Shown: in pieces, positions 1 to 9,501 of the stretch
How the letters are laid out: every line of letters starts with the position of its first letter
How positions within the stretch are numbered: position 1 is the stretch's first letter
Assembly (NCBI GenBank): GCA_018457135.1
Contig: JAGGDU010000064.1
Span: 1 to 45,687 of the forward strand
DNA length: 45,687 nucleotides
Origin: Trichodesmium erythraeum GBRTRLIN201
Lineage (GTDB): Bacteria; Cyanobacteriota; Cyanobacteriia; Cyanobacteriales; Microcoleaceae
Reading direction: 5' to 3'
The notes under the pieces: model-generated
The model's input: only the letters and a program-made list of their open reading frames with translations
The model's database searches: none
What the model was told of the DNA's origin: nothing
Translations under genes and position numbers: made by a program

Positions 1-538
1 ATATATATAATTGGGCACTACAATTTTACCTTAATTTCTATTTTGGAGAGGTCTACTTAGAACCTGGCAAAAATAACTTTCCTTCATAAACGAAGTTACC
101 AATAATATCGAGTATTTGCTCCAACAAATAAATACTATATTATTGAAATAATTTTATTGTTAACTAACCTCTGTGATTTCTCCAGTCCTAGTTTACTATC
201 TTCCAAGGGCAGCGTAAATGATCAAAAAATGGTATTATATATAATATCATCTCCAAATAATTAGTGCTCAATAACTTTCTCCTGTAAGTGCCTTTTCTTT
301 CCTTCTCGCTTCTGCTTCCAGCCTAAGTGCCTTCTGCCTTCTGCCATGTAGATAAGTATTCAACTGGACATAATATAAGCACCCATAAACCCAGTTTTTT
401 CATAGATGTCTATTGTTCAAACATAAGATTTATCTTAGCAACCAGGTTTATTTGCGTAAGTTATATTCTCCTAACCAAATGGGTTCTGTATAATTTCTGA
501 AGATGTCTAATATTTAACTTGAAACTAAAAATCTGAAG
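1..538. other. Intergenic region with one dispersed repeat
   Basis: No gene is seen. Positions about 273-375 hold a repeat whose inverted copy lies at about 41915-42009. Both share a stretch beginning AACTTTCTCCTGTAAGTGCC, a CTTCTGCC-rich middle, and an end of the form TATTCAACTGGACATAATAT. The sequence just before ribD is AT-rich and has no obvious ribosome binding site. Confidence 0.6.
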
Positions 539-1663
539 ATGTTGAAATTTGATGATAGTGAAAATCAAAATCAGCTCGATCCCTTAATTATGGCTCATTG
601 TCTAGAACTAGCCCGACGTGCTTTGGGTAATACTGCCCCTAATCCTTTGGTGGGTTGTGTTATAATTAAAAATGGCCAAATTATAGGTGAGGGATTTCAT
701 CCTGGTGCTGGTTATCCTCATGCCGAAGTTTTTGCTCTCACAGAGGCGGGGGAAAAAGCAAGAGGAGCTACTGCCTACGTTAATTTAGAACCATGTAATC
801 ATTATGGCAGGACACCACCTTGTACAGACGCTTTAATTGCAGCAGGTGTAGCTAGGGTAGTAATTGGAATGATTGATCCTAATCCTTTGGTTGCAGGTGC
901 TGGTGTGGCCAAGTTGCAGGATGCTGGTATAGAAGTAGTAGTGGGAGTATTAGAGGCGGAATGTCGCGAACTGAATGAAGCCTTTATTCACCGAATGCTT
1001 TACCATTGTCCTTTCGGAATTTTGAAATATGCCATGACTCTTGATGGTAAAATTGCTACCACTACAGGTCATAGTGCATGGGTGACATCTCAGGAGGCAA
1101 GGAGTGAAGTGCATAAGTTACGGGCTATTAGCGATGCCGTGATTATTGGAGGTAATACAGTTCGACGAGATAACCCCTTTTTGACGAGTCGCAGCACTCA
1201 AGCTAATAATCCTTTGCGGGTAGTTATGAGTCGTAGTTTAGATTTGCCCACAGAGGCTAATTTATGGGATGTCAGTGAAGCTCAAACTTTAGTATTTACA
1301 GAAATAGATTCTAATCAAGAATTTAAGGAGTATTTAAGGCAAAAAGGGGTGGAAGTGCTGGAAACTTCGACTTTAACTCCCGCAGTAGTAATGTCTAATC
1401 TCTATGATCGCGGATTTCTTTCTGTACTTTGGGAGTGTGGGGGAACTTTAGCAGCCAGAGCGATGGCTGATGGCGCAGTACAAAAAATTTGGGCTTTTAT
1501 TGCTCCGAAAATTATTGGAGGGGAAATAGCTCCAACACCAGTAGGGAATTTAGGGTTAACTAAAATGACGGAGGCTTTTGAGTTAGAAAATATTAGTATG
1601 CGTACTGTTGGTTGTGATTATTTATTAGAAGGTTATTTGCATCAGAAAAAGGAAAAATTTTGA
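539..1663 (+). CDS. ribD: RibD, bifunctional riboflavin deaminase/reductase
   Basis: Predicted diaminohydroxyphosphoribosylaminopyrimidine deaminase joined to 5-amino-6-(5-phosphoribosylamino)uracil reductase, which performs two consecutive cytosolic steps from GTP to riboflavin. The N-terminal cytidine-deaminase-like domain (about residues 18-145) carries the zinc and catalytic motif HAE at 61-63 and the PCxxxGRTPPC motif with Cys 86 and Cys 95. The C-terminal reductase domain starts at about residue 158, with the typical KYAMTLDGKIA segment at 163-173. The length of 374 residues is normal. The first ATG has no clear Shine-Dalgarno; an alternative is ATG at 590 (Met 18), which lies just before the conserved domain. 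The gene stands alone, with long gaps on both sides, so it is probably transcribed by itself. The product is FMN/FAD, also the cofactor of the flavodoxin encoded 4.5 kb away, but no linkage in regulation is visible. Confidence 0.96.
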   Translation: MLKFDDSENQNQLDPLIMAHCLELARRALGNTAPNPLVGCVIIKNGQIIGEGFHPGAGYPHAEVFALTEAGEKARGATAYVNLEPCNHYGRTPPCTDALIAAGVARVVIGMIDPNPLVAGAGVAKLQDAGIEVVVGVLEAECRELNEAFIHRMLYHCPFGILKYAMTLDGKIATTTGHSAWVTSQEARSEVHKLRAISDAVIIGGNTVRRDNPFLTSRSTQANNPLRVVMSRSLDLPTEANLWDVSEAQTLVFTEIDSNQEFKEYLRQKGVEVLETSTLTPAVVMSNLYDRGFLSVLWECGGTLAARAMADGAVQKIWAFIAPKIIGGEIAPTPVGNLGLTKMTEAFELENISMRTVGCDYLLEGYLHQKKEKF

Positions 1664-2005
1664 GTCTTTTTATAAGACATTTACAGCATATTTCAAGTAT
1701 ATGAGTTACAAGTATTAATATTCAAACCTCTCAGGGCTTTTTGGAAAATGGGGTTTCAGGGGAGATTTCTCAACTAAGAATCAATTTGCTATAATACTAA
1801 GGGGTTTGGAATACTTGTTACAAGTGCTAGGGATATTCCATGTAATGGACCTAGGTTAAACTGAAGTTAGAGTAAATCTTGAAACCATATGGGGGATCGC
1901 GATAGAGATAACTGCTCTTTTATATTTTGAGTGGCTATTTTTGAACGTATGTTATCAAGATGTAACTTTTTAGTAAACTATTTTTTCACCGGTGGTATTG
2001 TAAAA
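1664..2005. repeat. Intergenic repeat related to the one downstream of cobH
   Basis: Positions about 1798-1925 resemble 16067-16330: both have a 'gg(a/t)at(a/g)ttcca(t/tg)...CCTAGGT' block followed by GATAACTGCTCTTTTATA. The copy here is interrupted and diverged. This looks like a decayed dispersed intergenic repeat and no coding potential is seen. Confidence 0.5.
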
Positions 2006-2695
2006 ATGATTGATACAATTTTAGTTGTTCAAGGGCAAGAATTAAAGTCTGTGAAGCGTGGTCTTAGCTGTAGCTTATCTGTACCTCCAAAATTGTTACC
2101 TCTACCAATAGGCTTGACATCTGTTAGTCGCCATTTGCATCAGTGGCAAAAAAAAGAGGATTTTTGCTCTCAGCAACCATCAAATATATTAGTTATGGGA
2201 TTGTGTGGAAGTCTCTCTAGTCAATATATGCCTGGAGATATAGTTATTTATGATGAGTGTGTTTTACTTGATAAGTCTCAGTTGCTTAGGCAAAAGTGCA
2301 ATAGCGTTTTAACTAATAAATTGCAAACTAATTTACCAAAAAAAGCATCTCTAGTAAGAGGTTTAACTAGCGATCACTTAATCTATAAAGCCGAGGAAAA
2401 ACAATTACTGGGAAAAAACACTGGCGCAGCAGTAGTAGATATGGAAGGTTTTGCTATTCTGAATTTCTGCGCTAAGTTATCTATTTCGGTGGCGATGGTG
2501 AGGGTAATTAGCGATGACTGTCATCATGATATTCCTGATCTCTCTTCTACTATAACATCATCAGGAAATTTGCGACCCTTACCATTAGCGATCGCTATGT
2601 TTCGGCAACCAATTGCTGCTTGGCAACTTATTCGAGGTGCCAGCAAAGGATTACAAGTTTTGCAACAGGTGACAAGCTGTCTTTTTACGGATTAA
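2006..2695 (+). CDS. Nucleoside phosphorylase-superfamily protein
   Basis: A PNP/UDP phosphorylase (MTA/SAH nucleosidase-like) fold protein of 229 residues, presumably soluble, splitting an N-glycosidic bond of a nucleoside or a related compound. Supporting motifs are the phosphate/ribose loop GLCGSL at residues 65-70, the DMEG ribose-binding motif at 145-148, and RVISDD at 166-171, where the Asp is the usual base-binding acid. The reading frame is open back to a GTG at 1931, but that 25-residue extension does not resemble the family, so ATG 2006 is chosen. GGTGG at 1991-1995 is a possible ribosome binding site. It resembles phosphorylases annotated near hopanoid genes (HpnG) in other bacteria, but nothing here confirms that role. 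The substrate is unknown. A HIP1 octamer lies in the gene near 2589. Confidence 0.8.
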   Translation: MIDTILVVQGQELKSVKRGLSCSLSVPPKLLPLPIGLTSVSRHLHQWQKKEDFCSQQPSNILVMGLCGSLSSQYMPGDIVIYDECVLLDKSQLLRQKCNSVLTNKLQTNLPKKASLVRGLTSDHLIYKAEEKQLLGKNTGAAVVDMEGFAILNFCAKLSISVAMVRVISDDCHHDIPDLSSTITSSGNLRPLPLAIAMFRQPIAAWQLIRGASKGLQVLQQVTSCLFTD

Positions 2696-3036
2696 AAAAA
2701 AGCGGTCATTTTAGTCATCAGTTATCAGTTATCAGTTATAACTTATTAGCCATTAGTTATAAGTTATCAGTACCTCTAGCAGAAGCATTCAGATGAAATA
2801 CTAAAGTTTATTTTCTCTAGGAACCTTGAAAGAGCATACTTAAAACCTTGTTTTTTGGTAAGCACTGAGATTAAATTATTTTTTTTAAGGTGCGAGAAGC
2901 AGATTTCCAATCATCCTAAACCATCCAGAGTTTTTATTCTCCGGGAATTTTAACTCTAAGTTGCTCACAGTTTATAGCTAGTTATAGTTAGCATATCTAT
3001 TGTCTAATGGCGTGAGGGTTTTTCCACCTCAGCAGG
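2696..3036. repeat. Intergenic region with TCAGTTA heptamer repeats
   Basis: Positions 2717-2740 are about three tandem copies of a TCAGTTA heptamer; 2755-2771 repeats the theme (GTTATAAGTTATCAG). Such short tandem repeats are common in filamentous cyanobacterial intergenic DNA. Nothing else is recognised. Confidence 0.6.
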
Positions 3037-3195
3037 TCAATACAGATAAATGGCTTGGTCACCAGGTCCGGTGTAGTAAGAATTGTCCCCTAATTTTTCT
3101 GCTGCCGGTATGCCCAAAATCTTATCTATGCATGAGCTTGAGTCACCGACTTCTCGTATTTTGAGAAACCCCGAAATTTGGTTGGCTATGAGCAT
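3037..3195 (-). CDS. Possible small protein or gene remnant, 52 residues
   Basis: An open frame from ATG (3193-3195) to TGA (3037-3039), 37 bp downstream of the Crp-like gene and on the same strand. The C-terminal end (PAAEKLGDNSYYTGPGDQAI) looks more protein-like than the random low-complexity frames around it. The frame stays open upstream of the ATG toward the regulator's stop codon. There is no ribosome binding site. It could be a short co-transcribed gene or the tail of a decayed larger gene. I do not recognise the family. Confidence 0.3.
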   Translation of the reverse strand: MLIANQISGFLKIREVGDSSSCIDKILGIPAAEKLGDNSYYTGPGDQAIYLY

Positions 3196-3232
3196 AATTT
3201 GTGTCAATGCTTTGCGAATTAACCAGCAAGCC

Positions 3233-3790
3233 CTAGTTAAAAAGAATTAAATAGTTACTCTGTGACCACCCAATTTTATTTTCCTTCTCCAACTCATTTA
3301 GTATTCGCGTAACAGTAACACGACTAGTACAAATAATTTCAGCTATTTCTTGATGAGTTAAGCGAATATTAAGTATTTTCCCTTCTGGCAGTTGATTCCC
3401 AAATCGATCTGTTAACCATTTTAATAATCTCAGCAGTCGTAATTTAATTTTTCGAGAATGAATAATTCTTAATAGTTCTTGAGTTTTTTGAATATGAGAA
3501 AGCATTACCTCTTGAGCATAAAAATAGCTCTTTGGTAAAATACTTGCTTGCACAATAGTTAAGCATTGAACTTGATAAGGATAAAAAGGAAATAGAGGTT
3601 GACCAACAATATCTCCTTGACCCCAAAATCCTAGAGTAATAACATTTTTTTCTTCATTTTTACTTAAAGTGCGAACTACTCCAGTATCTATTCGCCATAA
3701 TAATATATCTGTTAATGGCATGAGTTGATGACGTTTAAATTGATGATGCCTCAACTTAGGGGATGCAGTCATTACTGAATTTAAGGTCAC
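3233..3790 (-). CDS. Crp/Fnr-family transcriptional regulator
   Basis: A 185-residue DNA-binding regulator of the cyanobacterial short Crp/Fnr type. Residues about 25-95 form a shortened cNMP-like beta-roll (LWRIDTGVVRTL, then TLGFWGQGDIVG at 52-63), 97-128 the dimer helix, and 143-172 a clear Crp-type winged helix (RLTHQEIAEI...SRVTVTRILNELEKE). The start is GTG at 3788-3790; an AGGAG sequence seven bases upstream decides for it over the later ATG. No conserved cyclic-nucleotide-binding signature or Fe-S cysteines are seen (single Cys at 76 and 154), so the effector is unknown. It is not NtcA by sequence. It lies about 1.4 kb upstream, on the map, of the iron-stress genes and reads in the same direction; a role in their control is possible but only a guess. 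Confidence 0.9.
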   Translation of the reverse strand: MTLNSVMTASPKLRHHQFKRHQLMPLTDILLWRIDTGVVRTLSKNEEKNVITLGFWGQGDIVGQPLFPFYPYQVQCLTIVQASILPKSYFYAQEVMLSHIQKTQELLRIIHSRKIKLRLLRLLKWLTDRFGNQLPEGKILNIRLTHQEIAEIICTSRVTVTRILNELEKENKIGWSQSNYLILFN

Positions 3791-4135
3791 TTTTATTCTC
3801 CTGTTTATGTTGCATAATAATTATTTTTATAAGTATTTAGCTGTCAGTCATCAGCTACAGTACTTCCCGCTGTAATGAGGAGAAGATTTAGCGGTTAAAA
3901 TGTCTATACCATAAGGGTTTTACTATTAAAAATAGTATATCATTTATCCGAAATCTGCTGTATTATTTATAATTTTTAAGTAATTTGTGAAGTGAGAATA
4001 ATTAATAAATAAAAGCAGAAAAATAAATTAAATTATGAACAATTACTACTTATTAATTATTCGTTTAGTATAGCTTAAGACTGACATTTTTTTGCCATGC
4101 AACAATTAATTCTCAGCTAATTATTTTTGAGAAAA
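3791..4135. repeat. Intergenic region with two dispersed repeat fragments
   Basis: Positions 3855-3885 (core TACTTCCCGCTGTAATGAGG) match, in inverted orientation, 7027-7060. Positions 4062-4080 (TTAGTATAGCTTAAG) match the repeat pair near 22440 and 22670. The rest is AT-rich and featureless. Confidence 0.5.
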
Positions 4136-4486
4136 TTAATTGTGAGTTGCTGGATTTTTAGCTTGGGAATAAAATCGTCGTGAATTAGCTTTAAATACTT
4201 GTAAAAATGGTTTTTTTTGATTATTGTTTTCTTCATAATCCCTACAATTTATTGCTGTTTCAGTTAGTGCGCTATAGGGATGTACAGTACATTTTAAACG
4301 ATAGTCTCCTGTGAAAAATGTACAGCGACTACAAGGAATTTGATGCAGTCGTTTTACATAATTTATTCCTGAGTGAAACGTCAAATAAAAATTATACAAA
4401 CTAATAGTAATTAGTGATATAATACCAATCATAAAAAATACATGAGCTAGGCTTTGAACTATCTCTTGGTGAAATAAATTAATCAT
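4136..4486 (-). CDS. Small single-pass membrane protein with a four-Cys motif
   Basis: A 116-residue protein with one strong membrane helix (residues 12-36) and a cytoplasmic or lumenal segment carrying Cys 52, 55, 66 and 81 in the pattern CxxC(10)C(14)C (IPCSRCTFFTGDYRLKC, then AINCRDYE). I recall this segment as conserved in cyanobacterial hypothetical proteins, with no known function. The spacing suggests metal or Fe-S binding or disulfides; this is inference. The frame is open back to TTG 4510, but ATG 4486 is the more likely start. It stands alone on the minus strand between a Crp-type regulator and isiC. Confidence 0.7.
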   Translation of the reverse strand: MINLFHQEIVQSLAHVFFMIGIISLITISLYNFYLTFHSGINYVKRLHQIPCSRCTFFTGDYRLKCTVHPYSALTETAINCRDYEENNNQKKPFLQVFKANSRRFYSQAKNPATHN

Positions 4487-5148
4487 AGTTTCAACTCTAT
4501 ACTGAATCAATACTTAGTGAAAAAATCCTAGTTAGAGGTAGTAATACAACTAACCAAAAACTGAAGCGATCACTTATATTATATGTAATCTCAATAATAA
4601 AATTCAGACTATCTCCAGAACCATTATAGTATCAAACCATTTAATCATCCGCCTGAAAATTGTCATAGTAATTAAATGTGTAGGAAGTAATCTCAAGGGT
4701 GGCGCGAGATCGCTTCCTGTCGCTCCGTTGTAGTCACTGATCATCTACAATGGAACTCATTATTGGGATTTGATATGACTGCATTGAGAATTTAAAAATA
4801 ATATCAAATGATCAACTGTTGTTGTTCATAAAATAACTAACTAATTAGTAATTATGATCTTCTGCTTAACTACCGTGCAAATATCAACAATAGAGTGTAA
4901 GCACTCAGTAGTAAGCTAGCATCTTACAGAAAAATTGCCGCTTCATTACCTTTAGTTGAAAACTCAAAGTCGTTTTCTTTGTGTTTCAATTCTTTGATTG
5001 AAAATATAGTATAAGTTAAGGGAATACCTACTTTATTCATTAAAACACTGAGAGATGACTGGGAGCTAGCTGAATGTTTATAATAGACTATAATTTTAAC
5101 AGGACATAAGGCTTTGAGAAGCTTTTTTGAAGGGCTCTAATAGAACAT
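4487..5148. other. Intergenic region with one imperfect hairpin
   Basis: No gene is seen. Positions 4683-4694 and 4706-4717 form an inverted repeat (GGAAGTAATCTC / GAGATCGCTTCC, two mismatches) around a GC-rich loop. It is a candidate RNA hairpin or dispersed repeat fragment. Confidence 0.4.
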
Positions 5149-5892
5149 TTAACTTGCTATTGCTTGTGGAGTGATATTTGATGAAACCAGGCTATTTTCT
5201 TGCCAAAATTCTAGAAGTGGTTGTCCTACATTTAGAGGTGAAAAATGATGGAAAAAATAACCACCTTCAGGGCATTCCCAAATGCGATCTTCTGGTTTTA
5301 AAAACGGTTGCCATCCTTGAATTAAATTAGGATCAACAATTGTATCATCGTAGCTGCCACATACCATTAAAGGTACAGGAGATTCTCTTGGAACCATACT
5401 TTGGCGTTTTAATAATGAATGAGGGGATGGAGATAAATCTAAATCTCTCTCCAATATTTTCACTAAATTTTGAGTAATTTTTTTACCTTGTTCACCAAAT
5501 AAACTTTTTACCATATTCCTCAAAATTATTTCACGACTACAAGGTAAAAGATAACGATGTACATAATAATGTGCTTGCCAATCAACTGTGGGATGAACAC
5601 CTACAGATAATAAGGTTAAAGATTTGACTCTTTCTGGATATTTACGAGCATACATTAATCCTACTAATCCACTTGTACTATGACCAATAAGATGAATAGG
5701 TCTATTTATAGATTTGAGATAATCATGAAGTAAAGTTACAGCTATATCAAGAAGACAAGGTTCGTCGGGAGTTTGCAAATAATCCCATTCTGCAATTAAA
5801 ATTTTTCTCGATAAGTAACGAATTAATCGCTGATTAAAAACTTTTAGACTCGGGCTAGTATTTAACCACAATACATCTGGAATTTTAGACAT
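5149..5892 (-). CDS. isiC: IsiC-like alpha/beta hydrolase
   Basis: A 247-residue alpha/beta-hydrolase-fold protein. The nucleophile elbow is GHSTSG at 70-75 with Ser 72 (the fifth position is Ser rather than the usual Gly), the acid is Asp 182 or 183 in SYDDTIVD, and the base is His 215 or 216 in FFHHFSP. No signal peptide or membrane helix is seen, so it is probably cytosolic. The name follows its position after flavodoxin on the same strand; cyanobacterial iron-stress operons may carry such a hydrolase third (isiABC). The substrate is unknown. The ATG has an AGGAG element 11 bases upstream. A perfect 9-bp hairpin (5918-5940) precedes that site. Read-through from isiB across 267 bp is possible but unproven. 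Confidence 0.75.
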   Translation of the reverse strand: MSKIPDVLWLNTSPSLKVFNQRLIRYLSRKILIAEWDYLQTPDEPCLLDIAVTLLHDYLKSINRPIHLIGHSTSGLVGLMYARKYPERVKSLTLLSVGVHPTVDWQAHYYVHRYLLPCSREIILRNMVKSLFGEQGKKITQNLVKILERDLDLSPSPHSLLKRQSMVPRESPVPLMVCGSYDDTIVDPNLIQGWQPFLKPEDRIWECPEGGYFFHHFSPLNVGQPLLEFWQENSLVSSNITPQAIAS

Positions 5893-5917
5893 TGCTTTTC
5901 TGTTCTCCTAGGTTATT

Positions 5918-5940
5918 AAGGTACTAATAAATAGTACCTT
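5918..5940 (-). promoter_or_regulatory. Perfect 9-bp hairpin directly upstream of the isiC ribosome binding site
   Basis: AAGGTACTA (5918-5926) pairs with TAGTACCTT (5932-5940) around a five-base loop. On the minus strand it is followed within a few bases by the AGGAGA element of isiC. There is no U-run, so it is not a typical terminator; it could protect the mRNA end, mark a processing site, or be an operator. A longer-range 11-bp inverted repeat (5960-5970 with 6069-6079) lies in the same spacer. Confidence 0.5.
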
Positions 5941-6159
5941 TGAGTAAAAAATAATTTTTGGAGAAGGAAGTGTCTGAAATCAGAAGTATAAATTGACCTT
6001 TTCTAGTAGAATTTTTTTTAGTTTCAACTAGATATTGCTCAAATATTCTTTTCATTTTTCTCCGAAAGCTTCCTTCTCCTAGAAGTTTTGAACGTTAAAG
6101 GAATTTCTCTGATTTAATCAACCTTAGTCAAATCTGAGAATTTTGCTGATTCAACCAGA

Positions 6160-6675
6160 CTAAACCCCAAATTCTGTTTTCAGTTGCTTTACCCATTCTT
6201 TGATCCGTTCATCTGTTAAATCGGCTTGATTATCATCATCTAGAGCTAAACCTACAAACTTGCCATTTTTGACTGCTTTGGAATCTTCATGATCATAACC
6301 CTCTGTAGACCAAGACCCAATAGTAGTACCTCCAAGCCCAGTGATTTTTTCCTCCAAAATACCCATGGCATCCTGAAAATTATCAGCATATCCTATTTGA
6401 TCACCTGTACCAAAATAGGCCACTTTTTTGCCGGTGAATTTTACATTATCTAGTTCTTCACTATAGAAACCACTCCAGTCACTTTGTAGTTCACCAACAT
6501 CCCAAGTAGGACAACCAATAATTACATTTTGATAACCATCAAAATCTTCGGGACTTGCCTCGGATATGTCATGGATAGTAACTACATCGTCACCACCAAA
6601 TTCCTCCTTAATCTTTTCTGCAGCTTCTTCAGTTTTACCTGTTGTGGTACCGACAAAAAGACCAATTTTTGACAT
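6160..6675 (-). CDS. isiB: Flavodoxin, long-chain
   Basis: An FMN-binding electron carrier of 171 residues that replaces ferredoxin when iron is scarce, acting between photosystem I and FNR (and, in diazotrophs, other acceptors). The phosphate loop GTTTGKT is at 9-15, the first FMN-stacking aromatic Trp 58 in CPTWDVGE, and the second Tyr 96 in the GTGDQIGYADNF loop at 89-100. The extra loop after residue 120 is typical of long-chain flavodoxins. It is strongly acidic, as expected. The start is well supported: CCTCC at 6681-6685 (GGAGG on the minus strand) five bases before ATG. The gene is on the same strand as isiA but 1.26 kb away, far more than in compact isiAB operons, so it probably has its own promoter in the AT-rich 6690-6830 stretch. 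No clear Fur box was identified by eye. Confidence 0.97.
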   Translation of the reverse strand: MSKIGLFVGTTTGKTEEAAEKIKEEFGGDDVVTIHDISEASPEDFDGYQNVIIGCPTWDVGELQSDWSGFYSEELDNVKFTGKKVAYFGTGDQIGYADNFQDAMGILEEKITGLGGTTIGSWSTEGYDHEDSKAVKNGKFVGLALDDDNQADLTDERIKEWVKQLKTEFGV

Positions 6676-7934
6676 TTTTACCTCCGTAGTAGTAGTTTTT
6701 TTTGTCTTAATACGTAAGATTTTAGCTTATCATATTCTAATATGTTTAAAAAAAAGAATGTCTTTGAATAATTTAGTCAACAAAAATAGTTATATTCAGA
6801 TATATACTTCGTACAATAAAATTGCTTCAGAGTAAAAATGTAACAACAGCTCAGTCTAGCTGACTATTGATTATTTAAAACACTCCAAGCCTTTGTGGCA
6901 AATATTTATCACCCTTGGTATGAGGCATTAAAATTTTTCAGGTATTACAGCATCGGAGCGGAAATTATTATTTACAGGGAGTGAATAGTAAAACTATTGT
7001 GGTGCGGGCATATTCTCCCTAAATTTTTCCTCGCTAGCAGCGGGAAGTGCTGTATGTAATACCAATTTCTAAGAATCAATAAAATTATATAATCTCATTG
7101 TTTCAGATAATTTATAGCCATACTTGAGAAAATTGGTGTCAGAATTGAAAGTTTGTTATTTCTGGATTATCATAATTAGTTAGAATCTGCTTTAAGACTG
7201 TCTGCATAAAAAATAGTTATTTTTGAATTTTGATTTTTCTCTGAAGTAATAACTAACTGCTACCCTCAAAACCTATTTATCAATATGATATCCTAGGGGA
7301 AGAGTTGATAAATATTTTCAATAAGTCTGGGAAACAAGTCTTAGTATAATTATCTATAACTATATTTACTGTTGATTAATTATTGCGATGTAGTTCAGTT
7401 TGAAATATAAGTAGCATAAAATAGATAGTTGGTAGTTATTACAGGTTAAGCAAGATAGATTATAAACAACAGTTAAAACCTTCTAAGCTACTACCAAGTA
7501 ATGGCTACCGAACAAAACGCTAACAGAGATATATCGCAAATTTCTTCTCACTCAAGTAACTACTGATAAAAAAAGTAGCTGCACTACAGAAATTAATCTG
7601 AAATCATTATGATTCTTAGGTGAAAACTTCATTTCTAGATCATATGTAATATTTAGGCTGCATTGTCATTTAATTCACCATAAGGAATTTGGTATTTATA
7701 ATTAAGATAAATGAGAAAGATTTCTATTTATTAATTATATTAACTCATAACTAGAGTTAGTTTGTCAAGCCTGAAAGGCAAATTTTTTTATCACAGAAAT
7801 TTTTCGTTTCCCGAAACACTTGCAGGGAGAATATCTACGCTCTCCCTACTGTAAGCTTTCCAGATACATAGTTTGAAAGTTGGAATTTGACAAATCACAC
7901 TTAAAAACTCCAAATCTCAAACAGGTAAATTAGA
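6676..7934. other. Long isiB-isiA spacer
   Basis: A 1.26-kb stretch with no convincing gene. Contents: a dispersed repeat copy at about 7027-7060 (inverted match of 3855-3885); a 21-codon plus-strand frame at 7501-7563 beginning MATEQNANRDIS, possibly a decayed gene start; and, near 7815-7850, hairpins that could end the isiA transcript. The rest is AT-rich. Confidence 0.5.
7815..7850 (-). terminator. Possible isiA transcript end (two hairpins)
   Basis: On the minus strand, about 90 bp after the isiA stop, AGGGAGA (7841-7847) pairs with TCTCCCT (7824-7830). It is followed by a TTTCG/CGAAA hairpin and an AT-rich tract. The U-run is weak, so this is only a candidate. Confidence 0.35.
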
Positions 7935-8969
7935 TTAAGATTCTTCTGCTACGCCATTCAAAGCATCTTCTACGCGCTTAAAGTCAAAACCTATAGCTCT
8001 CAGAGCGTGCCATAAATGACCTTGCAAGAAAAAGAACGATAAGAAGAAATGAGCATTTGTCAACCAACAACGAGCAGTATGAGCACCATTAGGCAACTTG
8101 ACACTGTCGGCAAAATAAGGAGTAATTCCTAACTTAATATCCAAAACAGGACCGTAAAATTCTACAGGATAAGCCAAAGTATTAACAGCACAGAAATAAG
8201 TTGCAACAAACCCTGCTAGGGCAATTCCACCTAGAGAGTAAGAAAGAATTGCTTCACCAGAGAAGATGAGAACCCGTTTTGCCCAAGGAAGGGGTTCCTT
8301 AATAATGTGCCAAATGCCACCTAAAACTAGAATAAATCCCACATAAATGTGACCTCCAACTAGGTCTTCTAAACTATTAACAGTGGCGAAATGAGTTTGA
8401 TATCCATATATTACCAATGGATCGAGAGTGGGATTTGTTACTAAACGAACTGTTTGAGTTGTCGCATCATAAAGCCCATCGAAATACATAGCTTTTGCTG
8501 CTAATAATAAAGCACCAAATCCTAAGAAAAGTAGGTGATGGCCTAAGATAATACCTAGCTTTTTTGGATCATCCCATTCAAAGTGAAATTGCTTCGCTTG
8601 ACCTGTTGCATCCTTTAAATTTGCTGGAGCTTTAAAGGTGTGAAAAAGTGCTCCTGCTCCTAATACTGCTGATGAAATTAGATGTACAATACCAACTACA
8701 AAATAGGGATAAGTGTCTACAACTGCTCCACCTTTTCCAATACCTAAGCCTAAAGTTGCTAGGTGAGGAAGTAAGATTAAACCCTGTTCACCCATAGGTA
8801 AATCTGGGGAATATAAAGATATTTCAAATAGAGTAAATGCTCCAGCCCAAAAAGTAATTAGAGCAGCTTGACCTGCATGAGCAGATATGAATAAACCAGA
8901 TAATTTAGCGAAGCGAGCATTTCCAGCCCACCAATCGTATTTAACTTCTGGACTACCATAAGTTTGCAT
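7935..8969 (-). CDS. isiA: IsiA/Pcb-type chlorophyll-binding antenna protein
   Basis: An iron-stress chlorophyll a-binding protein (CP43') of 344 residues, which forms antenna rings round photosystem I in the thylakoid and quenches energy. Six membrane helices can be traced with the paired His of the CP43/CP47/Pcb family (for example SAHAGQAAL near 29-37, LGHHLLFLG near 142-150, and [14 protein letters not shown] close to the C-terminus). The large lumenal loop of true CP43 is absent, which separates it from PsbC. The length matches IsiA. An AGAGG element precedes the ATG. The gene heads a minus-strand set isiA-isiB-isiC, here widely spaced. A 7-bp dyad (AATCATC/GATGATT, 9132-9154) lies about 170 bp upstream and might be an operator, but I cannot match it confidently to a Fur box. 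A Pcb name is also possible because the families overlap. Confidence 0.95.
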   Translation of the reverse strand: MQTYGSPEVKYDWWAGNARFAKLSGLFISAHAGQAALITFWAGAFTLFEISLYSPDLPMGEQGLILLPHLATLGLGIGKGGAVVDTYPYFVVGIVHLISSAVLGAGALFHTFKAPANLKDATGQAKQFHFEWDDPKKLGIILGHHLLFLGFGALLLAAKAMYFDGLYDATTQTVRLVTNPTLDPLVIYGYQTHFATVNSLEDLVGGHIYVGFILVLGGIWHIIKEPLPWAKRVLIFSGEAILSYSLGGIALAGFVATYFCAVNTLAYPVEFYGPVLDIKLGITPYFADSVKLPNGAHTARCWLTNAHFFLSFFFLQGHLWHALRAIGFDFKRVEDALNGVAEES

Positions 8970-9501
8970 TAAGTTTTGCCTCTTTGAATTATAATCAATA
9001 GTTTATCGAAACAGTAAATACTAATTTTTATACAATAATTAGTCGCTGTTAATGTTCAATATTATTCAATAAGTCAATCAAAAAAACAGTATGATCAATT
9101 ACTTTTTTTAAAAGAAATTATAAAAATAATTAATCATCTATTAATTTGATGATTTGGTGCTAAGTTATAATCGATTAATCCCTGAAATATTCAGCTATTC
9201 AGCCGTAATAATTCCGGGAAAATTATATATTTTTAACCACTAAAAAATAGATGACATTTCTGTCAAAAAAAACACTGATATTAGGAAATTTTTCTCGCTA
9301 AAAATCTAACAACTATGTCAGTATTAGGGATAAAACTGCCTAAATATAAACTCTAATTTTCTGTGATATTTGTGATCTTATCCCACTATCAAATTGTCAT
9401 TGACTTGATATTCAGTCCTGTTTTATATTTTTGTTTAGGAGTCGAAGATCTTTCTTTAGTTACTAATTGTGGTATCATGCCTTCAATCAAAATAAATATA
9501 T

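Noticed and set aside
7501-7563. 21-codon frame starting MATEQN as a real small gene
   Set aside because: There is no clear ribosome binding site and no known family; it was mentioned only as a possible decayed gene start.
9132-9154. Dyad upstream of isiA as a Fur box
   Set aside because: It is a 7-bp AT-rich dyad far from the start codon and does not match the Fur consensus well enough to call.
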